Positions 39,883 through 53,200 of a DNA stretch of 64,000 bases are shown here, one piece after another. Made by a program: the position numbers and the translations under genes. The notes beneath the pieces were generated by a model. The model was not told the origin of the DNA. It saw only the letters and a list, made by a program, of their open reading frames with translations, and did no database searches. Source of the stretch: Tethya wilhelma (lineage: Eukaryota > Porifera > Demospongiae > Tethyida > Tethyidae); assembly GCA_964030475.1 (NCBI GenBank), contig CAXIPT010000001.1:12119823-12183822 (forward strand), in the 5' to 3' direction. Position 1 is the first letter of the stretch; each line of letters begins with the position of its first letter.

Positions 39883-40506
39883 ATGTCTGCAGAAGGCTCT
39901 GACCCTGTAAGTAATGCGATTGAACGTGTATTCTCTCTCTACAATGACTGTGGCAATACAGACTACATTGGTGAACCACTATCTATGCTTGAGCACTCTC
40001 TGCAAGCAGCTCACTGTGCACGGTTGGCTCAGTCCTCTGATGAAGAGATACTAGGGGCCCTACTTCACGATATTGGCCATGTAATAGGCATTAGGGAAAT
40101 ATCTCTCTCAGAAGATAGCCCATACAAACAAATGGACGACTGTGGTATAATGGATCACGAGAATATTGGAGCAGAGTTCTTGAAACAGGCGGGCTTTTCT
40201 GAAGGAGTGGTGCAGATATGTAGGGGCCATGTGTCTGCCAAACGTTACCTATGCTACAAGAACCCAACCTATATGGCTAAGCTGAGTGATGCCTCTAAGA
40301 CCACCCTCAGATTCCAAGGGGGACCAATGACATCAGAAGAAGCAGAGAAATTTGAAGCCAACCCTTATCATTTGGCCATTCTCAGGATGCGGTCTTTTGA
40401 TGAGGCTGCAAAAGTGCCAGGCAAAGTTGTTCCTGACCTGGACAGTTATAGAGAGCTGATGAGATCAAATATCTCCTCAAACTTGTTATTGAATACGAAT
40501 ACTTAA
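39883..40506 (+). CDS. PhnZ-like HD-domain mixed-valent di-iron oxygenase (phosphonate degradation type)
   Basis: A single-exon gene of 207 residues from the ATG at 39883 (MSAEGSDPVSNAIERVF). The upstream frame lacks an ATG. It belongs to the HD-domain subgroup found in bacterial phosphonate-degradation operons (PhnZ, TmpB). PhnZ cleaves the C-P bond of 2-amino-1-hydroxyethylphosphonate with O2. Metal ligands fall at the spacing I recall for PhnZ: H38 (LEH), H62-D63 (LLHD), H92 (DH), H116 (GH) and D173. Y28 and E31 precede H38 as in PhnZ, and K120 and R170 sit where its phosphonate-binding residues are. An extra eight residues lie between D63 and H92. TmpB-like substrate preference is also possible. 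No PhnY/TmpA-type hydroxylase is in the window. It follows TANGO6 by 296 bp in the same direction. Confidence 0.8.
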   Translation: MSAEGSDPVSNAIERVFSLYNDCGNTDYIGEPLSMLEHSLQAAHCARLAQSSDEEILGALLHDIGHVIGIREISLSEDSPYKQMDDCGIMDHENIGAEFLKQAGFSEGVVQICRGHVSAKRYLCYKNPTYMAKLSDASKTTLRFQGGPMTSEEAEKFEANPYHLAILRMRSFDEAAKVPGKVVPDLDSYRELMRSNISSNLLLNTNT

Positions 40507-40893
40507 AGACATATAGAGCAAGCCTGAGTGAGCCTGATCATAGACATGGCCTCATTGACTGTCTATTTCACCACCACATACACTATACACATGTATTCTT
40601 ATCATCTCTTGTTTGTCAATTTGTGCGGTATTTTGTCCTGGTGCAAAATTATAAATAATTAGTATACTAGTAAACTTGTGGAAGTTGTGGTCTTGTTGTC
40701 CATGACGATTAATTAGCTCTAATAATAATGTATTTCCTACTTGTTATATAACTAAAATATATACTAAACTGTACGATCATATATCCGGAGTATATTACCT
40801 ATAGTACAATGGAGGCAGGAAAAATGAACAAAGGAGGATTGACAGTTGTTGATAATCAATGCTAAAAAGACAAAAAAAAGAAAGAAAAATCTC
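40507..40893. other. Convergent 3' region of the PhnZ-like gene and ZNF330
   Basis: AT-rich sequence between two converging genes, presumably both 3' untranslated regions. No further feature seen. Confidence 0.5.
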
Positions 40894-42542
<1,649 letters not shown>

Positions 42543-42619
42543 CTTGTTTGGTCTTCGCTACATTTACGGTCAAACCATGTGGTTTCAATTTTGTCTAGTT
42601 TCGTTTAATTGGACGAATC
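42543..42619. promoter_or_regulatory. Presumed bidirectional promoter, ZNF330 / HMG-box gene
   Basis: The start codons of ZNF330 (42542, minus) and the HMG-box gene (42620, plus) are 77 bases apart, so their core promoters must overlap. No specific motif was identified. Confidence 0.6.
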
Positions 42620-44483
42620 ATGGCTGCCACCTCAGTAACTGAGCAGACTCCCGTCTCTAAACTGGTGGCTCCTGCAGCTGATGAACTCCGTAGTGATCTT
42701 GTAAAAGATGAAGAGAAGATGTGGAAAAAGAAGTTCTTGGCTCTTCAACAAAAGTGTGTTGAATTTGAGCAAGTAAGACAATTTATGATAAAAATTAATT
42801 TCCTCCATGTGATTGCAAGAGGGGTGTGTCACTCCCGTGCTAGATTCTTGACCAGGGATCACAATAAGTTCAGTTTTCCCATGTGGTAACTGGGTCACCA
42901 TAATGGTTGCCGATTGGCTCACAACTGTGACGTGATCCTTGCACCGGCCATGGCTTGGATTGCTAGGTCACCAGGAATTGTTAGGCAGAGTCGCAAGGCC
43001 ACAGTCAAATTTAGGCAGTCGCCATTTGTGGCCCTGGTCGTGGATGTAAGCACTATGGTAGTGACCACCCCTTCAGGATTATACCCGGCTAGAATGTGTT
43101 GATCACTACGTCCAAGTGAACTTCCAAACAAGGCTTGTCATAACCCTCTGCATGTATAGAGAATTACGGTGGTCACATTAGCTCCTATGCATCCGTGCTG
43201 TGTGTGTCACCATCCTAGCATGGCCCCAGTCTTGTCAGTCAGACCCTACTATCTCAGCTAATGAACCAATACAAGATGTTGTTAATAGCCTGGTGTAGGT
43301 TACAAGTGTTTTGCTTGCTATTCTCTACTTTGCACCATAGCAAGTCACTTAGATTTATATATGCAGTGAAATAATAACACTGACCATTTAGCTATAGTTT
43401 GCTCCACTCACTCCCCTCTACAATGAAGGCACCTATGGTGCACAAGCCTCGGCCCACTTTCATAGAATGCAAAACTATACATGCCAGGCATCTTGAAATA
43501 GCTTCCAATTGGCCGCAGTGCAATCAGCAAGGATGTAGGTGGTGAGCTGTGGGCCAGCCTAGTGGGAAACTCAGTTCATCTTCAAATTCATTGAATGGTA
43601 AGTAAAATTTGAACAGTTACACTGCTGATACTTGTTTCACGCTGATTTGCTGAGCTCAACTGTATTTCTAGATAATGCACACTATGCATGGGGTGTGATC
43701 AATGGGGGCGATTTCAAAACCTAAGCACAAAAGCCTTAGATCTCAGAAACTGCAGCATTTTTCAAGATTGTACACATCAGATAATCTTGATTCATGAGCT
43801 TAAGTACCATCCATTTTGTCAACTAGAGCTACTGTTCTTTTGATAATTTAGTAACAGACACACACACACAAAAACAACTATCATAATCCTCTGCATGTGC
43901 TATGCATATGCCAGGGCTTAATGAACGCACCAAGGTGCATAACCCTTGGTGCATAATATGCATATAAATTTTTGAGTACTTAGTGTCATTGTGTTGTGAG
44001 AATTATACGTAATTGGTGTATGATGTTAAAATATCATGCATTACTGTGTTTATGTGTTCGTACATTATCATTGGTTTTGAAATGGTATGTACAGCGAAAG
44101 TTAGTATATTCAGTTTGTTCCTTGATGTTGGCTATTATCACAGCACTATTGACACAACATTCACTGGGTTCACATTTTAGCACAATCAATCTACCTTTGT
44201 AAGGATCTCAGGCCATTTCATGTACTCTACTCTCTATGCTATATGCCTTGCTCAGGCTCTCCCCTCATGCTCGTCTCCCAAAATTTTTTAACCATATAAG
44301 TGTGCTCGAAGCTTAGTGGTCAGAGAGGCTGGAATCATCAGATCTCAGGAACTACAAACTTTTGTTGAATTCTTTGTGTAGTTTTTTCAATTACTTTACC
44401 TTGGTATGCCTCTTTTGAAGACTGGAGCTATTGTTCTTGAGATGTATAGTTGGAACAAACCCACACACACACACACACACACA

Positions 44484-44522
<39 letters not shown>

Positions 44523-47500
44523 TAAACAACTACTATAACCTCTGGTGCGCATGCGTACCAAGGGTTAATTATAGCACAAAATATTGTCCTGAAATCGCTT
44601 CATGTGATAGTATTGTTAGCTCAGGGATTATGATAATATGGTTAAAGTCAGCAATTCATTGGTATTCTATAAACGTATGAAAACTTGATTTAGTTCTAAA
44701 AATCACAAACTCAAATTGGATGATGGATGATGTATTGGGATAGTCGTGTTATGAACAATGTGTCTGAAGTCCTTAGTAGTGGGTGTTTGTTATGGTTTTG
44801 AGATGGTTATGGTCAGTTTGAGCTGATTGTGTTCTACTTTATGGAGGGCTCTTTAAGTGATTCCAATGCCTCTTTCACTCGTTTCACTTCAACCTTGTAG
44901 CTGCTGTCTCCATGAACCAGTCTCTTGGCCTCCTCAGCCGATTGGATGGCCTCAGGCACTCTACCACAGCACCTGTGTAGACTGCATTCTGCCAGCTTGT
45001 AGATACATTGACAGCGTAGGTCCATGCTCTTGTAGTAGGTGGTCCTGAGCCTCTCTAGACAGTCACTAGCTCTATCGAGATTGTCTTGCTCTGCTACCCT
45101 CAACTCTGCTAGCACTGCTTGAGAGGTTCCCCTATGTGATTGTGTTATTGGGTACAAGTAAAGTTCACACAACCTCAAGAGAGAGTATATTATTAGTATA
45201 TCTAGGTCTTGGGAATATTCTGCATACTCAAGTGCCCTTGTGAAGAGCCTAGTCACGTGTTGTAGTTGTTGTGGTGTTGGTGTACTTGAAAGTTCAGCTG
45301 CTGCAATTTTGGCATCAACATAACAAGCGAAGGTCTTATCTTCACCTACCTCTGTGTAGAACAGGTGGATCATGGCTTTCTGAATGTGTTCTTTTGCCTT
45401 TTGGGTAAGTCCTAAGTACAAGTAGAGCAATGCCAGTAGATACTCAGCACGTCCCTCTAGAAATGTCCTGTTGTCGTTGTCACTCGGGATTTTTTGGCAC
45501 ACTTGTTTTGCTAGGTTGATGTAGTGTGTTGCCTCCTTCTCATTTAACCTGAATATCAAGCTCAGAGCGTTCTCCAGGTACCCTATGACATTCACTTCAA
45601 GTTGTTTATTTTGTAAACACTCACGAAACAGTTCTTCAACTTTGTCCCACCTCTCATTGTGATAGTGTCCTTCAAAGAGTGCTCTTGTCTCATCGTAATC
45701 CTTGCCTTTGAGAGGTTTTCGAACCTTTATTTCTTGAGGTCTCTTTCTCTGTGGGGAGGGACATTGGAGTTCTTTGGTTTCCCCACATACTCTCTGCCAC
45801 AGCTCTTGGTGGGGAGGGTGTTGTTTCTCCTCAGAGAGACACAGCCCAAAGAGGTAGTGTGCTGTAGGGCCTTTGTTGTGGAGTATGGAGAAAAGACTCA
45901 TTTTTTGGCTCACAGCAAGTTGATTCTTGCAAAGAAGCAATGTTACTTCATCTTCTGTGAGAAGATTGTGTTTTCTGAGGTGAGGCATTAGACTGGGCAG
46001 ATCAATCCCCATCATGTCAATCATGTTGTTCTTCATGGCCTCTCTGTATTTCACAGAGAGAGAGATTGCCTCTTCACTGTCATATTCAGTCTCCTCCAGT
46101 ATTGATATGATATACTGGTGACCAAGATGGCTGCTAGCTGCTTTTACACTCTTTGCAAATCTCAAGTGTACTTTGCTATCATTGTTAATGACTGTGTGTA
46201 AGAACTCAGTTCGTGATGGCATGCTATCATCCTTCCAGACAGGAAGAGCCATGTCCAACAAATCATTTTGAGCCAGAGCTGGAGCTAGGTGACTGAGGTT
46301 CATGTGCTGGACAATGGCCGCCTGGTTTCTCTGAAGAAGATCACCTAACTTGCTCTTAGTCTCCCACTCTAGCATTCCAGGTTTAGACTTCATTGGCTCC
46401 ATATCTCAACTCCTATACCTGTTCTGTATAGACCTAGTGCTACTGATTCTGGAAAGAGAGAGGTATATCACTAAATTGTGTAGACTTGACTACTGTTAAA
46501 GACACTGAGTGTTGTTTTGCTGATTGAGCATACAGAAATGACATCACTGTAATTCACATGACAAAAGTACAGCTGATAACAGCCTTCAAGTTCAAAGGAT
46601 ACTATGGACAATAATTAAACCTTAAAATATCAAGTTACACTGATGTAAATGTGGCTTCAGTGAGTGAAACCTAACTGGTCTTTCAGTTCTGGACATTTCT
46701 ATCATGCTGTTATGCACCTAGAGATTTGGTTGTGGATATTATTGCTTGGCTAGAAGTTTGGTATAAAAATAATTACTATATACCCTCAAAATAATGTAGG
46801 GCATCAAATTAAGTGAAACACTAGTGGTTGAAATCATGAGATGTTTTTCTTACTATTTATTCTAGATCAACAACACTCTGTGTGCGAAGGCAGTTAAGAT
46901 ACATCAGATGATAGAGCAAACAGAAGCAGAAAAGAAGTGAGTTTAGACCCCTGATAAATTGACACTACTGTCCTGTATTGTGAAAAAGGGTTGGAAACAC
47001 TAACATGATAGTTTTGCCAGTGAAAAAATCCCTGTAGTTAGATGATATTTCTTGACAACAAAAGTTGATTGCAAAAGTGTTCACTATCAATAAAATTTAA
47101 TGGTTAGTCTACGAAACTATTCCTTTATAGTAATTTAGTTGAAACTATCCCATTATAAGATAGCTTCATGTGGTTCCACTTGTTCACTATAATAATTATT
47201 ATATTACAGGTTCTTATTAAAGAGGCTCGAGCACTTCCAAGGGTTTGAACTGCCCAAGTCTAAGAAGTGGGATGACGACATTGACTCTTCTCAGGAGGAT
47301 AATGATATTGCCACAGCTGCTGCTAAAGTCAGGGCCGACATTGATGCCCAGCTGAGAGCAATGAGTGACTCTCAACCTGCCCCCTCTCATAGACTCACCA
47401 TCCTACCACCACCAGCACTGCTGGGACCATCGTCATCCTCCAGAGATGCCTCCATGGAGCCAGCCACCCCTAAGGCCCAACTGGCAAACGGCCACACTGT

Positions 47501-48939
47501 ACTGCCCACCCCCAAGCACCACACCATGCCCTCACCCACCGCCTCTATCATTCTCACTCCTACACTAGTGTCAGCTACAGTGCCTGTTGTCATGGCAACT
47601 ACCAATGCTGTGCCTGTTAAAGTGAAGAGAGGGGCCAAAGGGACCAAGAGAGAGTCACACTCAAACGAAAAAGGCACTACAAAGAAACGAAGGACAGATG
47701 CTGATCCAAATGCACCCAAAAAGCCTTCAAATGCATTTTTTTGGTTCTGTCAAGACAAGAGAGCCATGTTGCAGGAGCAGTTCAGAGGTGAGGGAATGGC
47801 AGGACAGCATGACCTCACCAAGGCCCTGGCTAGACTGTGGAGTGAGACCAAGATTGAAGACAGGAAGGTATTGTCCCACACACATGCACACACACACACA
47901 TACCACCATATTATAGTGCTGATTTCCAGGATTGTCTCATCAACTATTCTGGCTGAGCTAGTTTGTCATAATTTTATTATAGGTATAACCCTTTCCTAGC
48001 CTCGTTCCCAGTCCTTGTACACCCATGTTTAATTACCTGTGGTAGGCCTGGTAAAACTTATCACGTGAGTGATGTCACTGGTAGGAAGGAGGTAGAAACA
48101 ACTAGAGAAACTAGAAAAATCAGTACAACTTCAAAACGACCACTGATTTTCACCGATCAGACTGGACAATATTTCAATCTTAGAGTTTATGGTACTTAAA
48201 AACAGTGATGGCGAGCTAGAGTCTAGAAATATTTTTTTAAGAGAAAAGGACAAATAGTGAGGTTTTTTTTTACTTGCAACTCATGCTGAGGCCATGTCTG
48301 ACTGTTCAAGTGTTGCTTCGAAGCCCTGTTTATCATAGTTTTTGTACATTCGTAGCTTACATTTGATACTGACTAGAGACTGGCAGAGATTTTTTGTGAA
48401 GAACTGCTGGCTTAATTGGCTGTGCCTGTTTTGGATGACATAAACTTTGGATTCAGTCTCAGACCTGTGGTAGACCTGGTAAAACATATCATGTGATTGA
48501 TGTCACAAACATGTAAGCAGCTGCATGCTAGGTAATTATATAAAATGGCTAAAAAAATTAAACCGTATGGGGTAGGCCTGGGTACAAAGCTTACCCTTTC
48601 CTACATACCGTGACTGTACTTTGATGGTAGCATCATACCTTCCAATATCATGCACGTCCACAGAGCATGCATGTGAAAACCAAGTGATAACTCTAGCTAT
48701 GTGTATGTGTAGTAAAGCCTTTATTCCTTGTAAGACGTTATTGAAGCACATATACGAACATACAGTGACACTGCATTAAAACTATTATTTCATACTCGTG
48801 TCTGCAGATATACTATGACAGATATGCCACTGACAAGGCTAGGTATGAGAGAGAGATGGAAGAGTATACAAGGAACAAACAAAATGCTGCTCTAGAAGTA
48901 GCATCACATGCTGTCTCTGTAATAGCTAATGAACATTGA
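42620..48939 (+). CDS. HMG-box protein resembling the NHP10-type INO80 subunit
   Basis: Four exons, 42620-42772, 46866-46936, 47210-47867 and 48808-48939, total 1,014 nt, giving 337 residues. Residues about 30-90 form a charged coiled coil (KMWKKKFLALQQKCVEFEQ, then INNTLCAKAVKIHQMIEQ, then KKFLLKRLEHFQGF). A Pro/Ser/Thr-rich linker of about 110 residues and a basic patch (KVKRGAKGTKRES) follow. One HMG box comes next: DPNAPKKPSNAFFWFCQDKR, ALARLWSETKIEDRKIYYDR and ARYEREMEEY. The coiled coil with FLLxRL plus a single box is the layout of NHP10-like proteins of the INO80 remodeller; ordinary HMGB assignment is possible. Intron 1 is 4.1 kb and contains the CARD-TPR gene on the other strand. 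The stop lies 54 bp from the end of the converging VWA3-like gene. Confidence 0.8.
44461..44519. repeat. CA microsatellite in the HMG-gene intron
   Basis: A run of ca dinucleotides with one cc interruption. Short HTHT-type open frames across it are artefacts. Confidence 0.9.
44834..46402 (-). CDS. Tandem CARD-TPR protein nested in an intron
   Basis: A single-exon ORF of 522 residues from the ATG at 46402. Residues about 15-105 read as a CARD/death-fold helical bundle (LLQRNQAAIVQHM, LAPALAQNDLLDM, RTEFLHTVINNDSKVHLRF). Residues about 115-205 form a second one (SLMPHLRKHNLLTEDEVTLL, KMSLFSILHNKGPTAHYLFG). After a basic linker (PQRKRPQEIKVRKPLKGK), residues about 240-515 are helical repeats of TPR type (YLENALSLIFRLNEKEATHY, AEYLLALLYLYLGLTQKAKE, LYKLAECSLHRCCGRVPEAI-like). 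There is no NACHT, kinase or caspase domain. CARDs mediate homotypic assembly in innate immune or apoptotic signalling, so an adaptor role is inferred. It lies antisense within intron 1 of the HMG-box gene. The CARD assignment is by pattern only. Confidence 0.7.
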   Translation of the reverse strand: MEPMKSKPGMLEWETKSKLGDLLQRNQAAIVQHMNLSHLAPALAQNDLLDMALPVWKDDSMPSRTEFLHTVINNDSKVHLRFAKSVKAASSHLGHQYIISILEETEYDSEEAISLSVKYREAMKNNMIDMMGIDLPSLMPHLRKHNLLTEDEVTLLLCKNQLAVSQKMSLFSILHNKGPTAHYLFGLCLSEEKQHPPHQELWQRVCGETKELQCPSPQRKRPQEIKVRKPLKGKDYDETRALFEGHYHNERWDKVEELFRECLQNKQLEVNVIGYLENALSLIFRLNEKEATHYINLAKQVCQKIPSDNDNRTFLEGRAEYLLALLYLYLGLTQKAKEHIQKAMIHLFYTEVGEDKTFACYVDAKIAAAELSSTPTPQQLQHVTRLFTRALEYAEYSQDLDILIIYSLLRLCELYLYPITQSHRGTSQAVLAELRVAEQDNLDRASDCLERLRTTYYKSMDLRCQCIYKLAECSLHRCCGRVPEAIQSAEEAKRLVHGDSSYKVEVKRVKEALESLKEPSIK

Positions 48940-48992
48940 TTCTTTCTAATTGTTGCACACTGTAATGTTGGTTCTAGGAAGTGGTGGTTTTG

Positions 48993-50178
48993 TCAGTGTA
49001 GAAAATTGCTTGTCTGTTGAAAGTATTTCTGAGCTACTATGTTTTCTTTCTCAATTTGTTCAATGTCATCACTTGTCACGTTGGCACCATCATAGCAGTG
49101 GTATCTCCCACCAGTTGAGTGGGCCAAGTCCACAAGAAAGGCTTGGGATTGACTGCATGTACAGTATGTAGAGGAATTGAATGAACTATAATAAATTTCA
49201 TGTCCACTGTTATAGCAATCCTACAGTGTGCTAGCCTCATACCCAGGCCTTCCACATAATTTTTTGCAACTTGCAAATTAAAATATGTGCTGGGGAAGGC
49301 ATGGGAATGATGGAAGCTACCAATGGTACTGTGATTGCACTAGCTCTCACCTGTCAGTGCAGTGGAAGGCAGTGGTGTTGACTCTCCAATGCTCCCCATG
49401 CTGCTGCCTCAGCGAAGGAATTTGATTGAGGAGAAAGTGATGTGTGTGATTTGATGCACCATCAGTTACCAGGTAGATCCCACTGCCTCCAGACTGGATG
49501 GATACCTGAACATCAATCCAATCATGAAGACATAAGTTTGGCATTACTTTAGTATTGCATGCACTTAACACATGCAAAGATATATAGTGGGAAAATCAGT
49601 ATGCATTTGGGACTGCTTATGTGCACTCCTTATGATACCTTTATGGCCTCAAGGAAGCAGCTACAACCTCCAGGCTTCACTGACTCCAGCCACTGTTTAG
49701 CTTGTTCAACATTCTCATGATTAGTGGGGGCCAGATGGTCGGTGAATTTGCTCACTGATGAGGCATATGTGATGATGTTGAAACTAAGAGTATAAGAAGT
49801 CATTCAGGATCATACAAATGGAACCGTAGGTCATCTATCTTAGAACCCATTGCCACACTAAATTTGAGTGCCTAATCCAAAACTTTCAACAGTTACTATC
49901 AATAAGAGTATGCATGACAAAGACTTCCTGATATCCACAGGGATTATTATTATTATTTTGGTAGGAATTATAGTTCAGAGGTCAGCCTCCAGAAGCTACA
50001 TCCACTATGTATGATCATTAGATAAAGTATGCATACCTTTTCACTTTTGTTGGGAATACTTCGAGGGCTGCTAAGAGCCTTTCCTTTATTTCTGGCCAGT
50101 GAGGGGTAACAGAACTAGAAACATCAAGAAGAATCACAATATTCTGTTCAATAAGAGGACCAAGGAGTCGATGGTGAT

Positions 50179-50231
<53 letters not shown>

Positions 50232-53200
50232 GGAACAGCAGGAGTAGAATAATCGCAGTGAAATCATTGCGGCTGTGATATGGCCACACCTCTCTGAAGC
50301 CACTCTATTCTCTGTCTGTATCGATTGATAGTAGTCTGCAGTTGGGAGGCATACACTTTGAGTCTTTTAGGGCTGATTCTAAGATCAACAACTTCACCCT
50401 GAGAGATGAAAGAAAAACATAACCACAATGTCATAATTATGAATTTCAGCTTTTACCATAGTCAAGTATTACTTACTACTAACCTGGTGGTTAATATGTT
50501 TGTAAGTGATTCCATGGCCTTGTGTGGTGGAATTACGGCCTTTTATGAGCACAGCTTGAGAAAAATTTAGACCAATTTTATCCAAACAGTATTTAGTTAA
50601 CCACTGTAGTGTGTATGTGTTTCAACGGGAAAGAAAGCACAGTCATGGGACATTTCAGATGGGTAGTACAGTCCAGGTGTAGACAGTATATATACCTACT
50701 GTCATGCTCACCTGTTTGGATGAGATGTACTCCTCTTTGCTGGGAATGAGGAGAGGTTTCTTCACCTTGGGAGGACTGGCTTTGAGAGAGTAGTCTACCA
50801 CTGTCACTGTAAGCAAAGGAAATGAGTGCACCTCAAAGAAGCCACAAACATGCATTATTGAGCGGTATTTGAGATTCATCAACCTTTCTTTAGTCCACGT
50901 CCAGTGTAGTAAGACCTGCTCTTGATGTCTTGTGGTGGCTTACAACCTTGAGAAGGTGATTGGAGCTCAGCAGCAGTGTTCACCATTCTCTGATGGCATA
51001 CATTCTACATGTGTGCACACAATGGATGATAGATAGCCTACACCCAGAGCTATGGGTCTCTCTCACCATTCTAGCCAGGGAGCTTGTGGTCTGCCGAGGG
51101 TAAAGGGGAGGAGCCTGAGATGGAGAGGGTGGGGTGGTAGCCACTAGGAGGGGCGGAGGAGGGACGTTCTGCAGGGAATGATAAGAACAGAGTAATAAGG
51201 GGTTAATGTAGGCCATGTTGGATTGGCTGCTATCGGCCCATCTTGTTAGATCATGTATATGTGACATTATACATGTAGTGATGTTATTACTCACTCTTCT
51301 ACAAAAGTCTCGATAATCATCCAGAATATTTGTCATTGTCTGTAGATACATTTTAGCCTGACAGATTTCAGCCATTATCAAGTCAATGTCATCACTGTCT
51401 GTGACCCCAGACACTCTGAAGTGGTGGAACCTTCCCCTGCCAGTCTTGGCTAGCTCCTTGAAGCCCTGCTCAGTGTCTGCCTCACTCTCATACCTCCCCC
51501 TCTCCCTCCCTGGTATGGCCAGACCATCGGAGGAGGACATGGCCTCTGTGTTGTAGTAGACAACATGAAGGTGAACTCTACTCCCCGTTAGCTTCTGTTC
51601 AATGTAGCTGCACAACACACCCTAGGAATGGAACACTGATAAAAGGCACATAGCACTGAGGGTTGGTATGGAGCTTACATGGTCTTGATTTGGAACACCA
51701 CTCAGAATGAGGTAAACCCCAACAGCTTCGTCATCTGTAGATAGTAATAATAATAAAATTGCTGGTTTACTAAGCTATGGTACATTAGCCAGACAATACC
51801 TGTTTCATCACAATCTGTTGACAGCAGCCCATCGCAATCAAAGATTGTCTTCAATACTGCTAGTAGATCACTGGAACCAGACGGACTCATACCCAATATC
51901 CACCTATATAGGGATACACCAATAGTGCATGGTTCATGCAGTTCAATCACAACATGAGCATAATGGCACTTACTCCCACAAATTGACTAGACTGTCGTGA
52001 GATGGAGAGCTGAATTCATTTCTCCACAAGCAACACTCTGTTCCAAACCTGTCAACACACATGTGCAATTCAACAGTCATCAGACAACATAGGTGCTGTA
52101 GGAATTTATAATACTATGACATTATTTATACCTGAGAAAGTTGAAATGGTTCAAGTAGATGAGTTGCTCCTCCAAGAGCATCTTTAAGTGTTGCTGAAGG
52201 AGAAGCACGTGTGGCAGAACCATATAGCTGCAGTCTACTATCACCAACACCTTGGACTCTGTGATGACTCCTAGGGGAAAACGACTTCCACTCAGCAACC
52301 AGGTGAGTCTTGGTTGAAGAGAGTGTGAAAGATGGTCCTCAAGGTGAGCAATGTACTGTTGAAAGTTGCTCACACTAACATTGAGGTGCCTGTAGGTGCC
52401 ATCATGCCAGCGAAGCAGTGGCATCACCTACAAGTTTGAATGAAAATATGCAGACTCAAGGCTTGTCCCTTTGATTTGTTGGCAAAACTTGGGCACAAAC
52501 TATACCTCATTGACTTTTGATATAGCTGTCCTGTCAATTACATCAACATATTCTTCGAGTCTGGGGTAGGCATATGGAGCCAAGAAACGATAGAGGTTCA
52601 AGTTATTGCCTGTGGAGTAACAGAGTGGAGTATGTAAACTTGACTGTACAATGCAAGCATTTACGTACTTTCAATGCTGTGATTTTCAAGCCATGCCCGT
52701 GAGGAATAGGGTAGGTAGTGATAATCAGTGGGAGGATCTGGACAGGGGAAATCATCAGCCCATTCAGTGCTCACATAGAACTACAAGGAAAGGCATCATG
52801 GTAATAATATTACTATTACTGCTATGTAGTATGTCAGGTACAACACATGATATTGTACTAACTTGTAACCATTACCTCTCTCAGCACTTCCATTAGGTTA
52901 TCACTAATCATTCCAGACTTGAGACTAGTGAGCTCTTTAATGGCAATCTCTGTTTCATCAATCCACCCAAGAATGAAATCAATATCACTGCTCTCAACTT
53001 TATATCTTCCCTTTTCATCACCACCATCACCACCATCACCACCATCACCACTATCACCACCATCACCACTGTCACCACCATCACCACTGTCACCACCATC
53101 ACCACCATCACCACCATCACCACCATCACCACCATTACCGCCATCACCACCATCACCACCATCACCGCCATCACCACCACTAGATCCACTGGTGGTGATC

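Noticed and set aside
53016..53182. CRISPR-like or regulatory repeat array
   Set aside because: Units are contiguous 9-mers without spacers, lie inside an exon and stay in frame, so this is a coding minisatellite.
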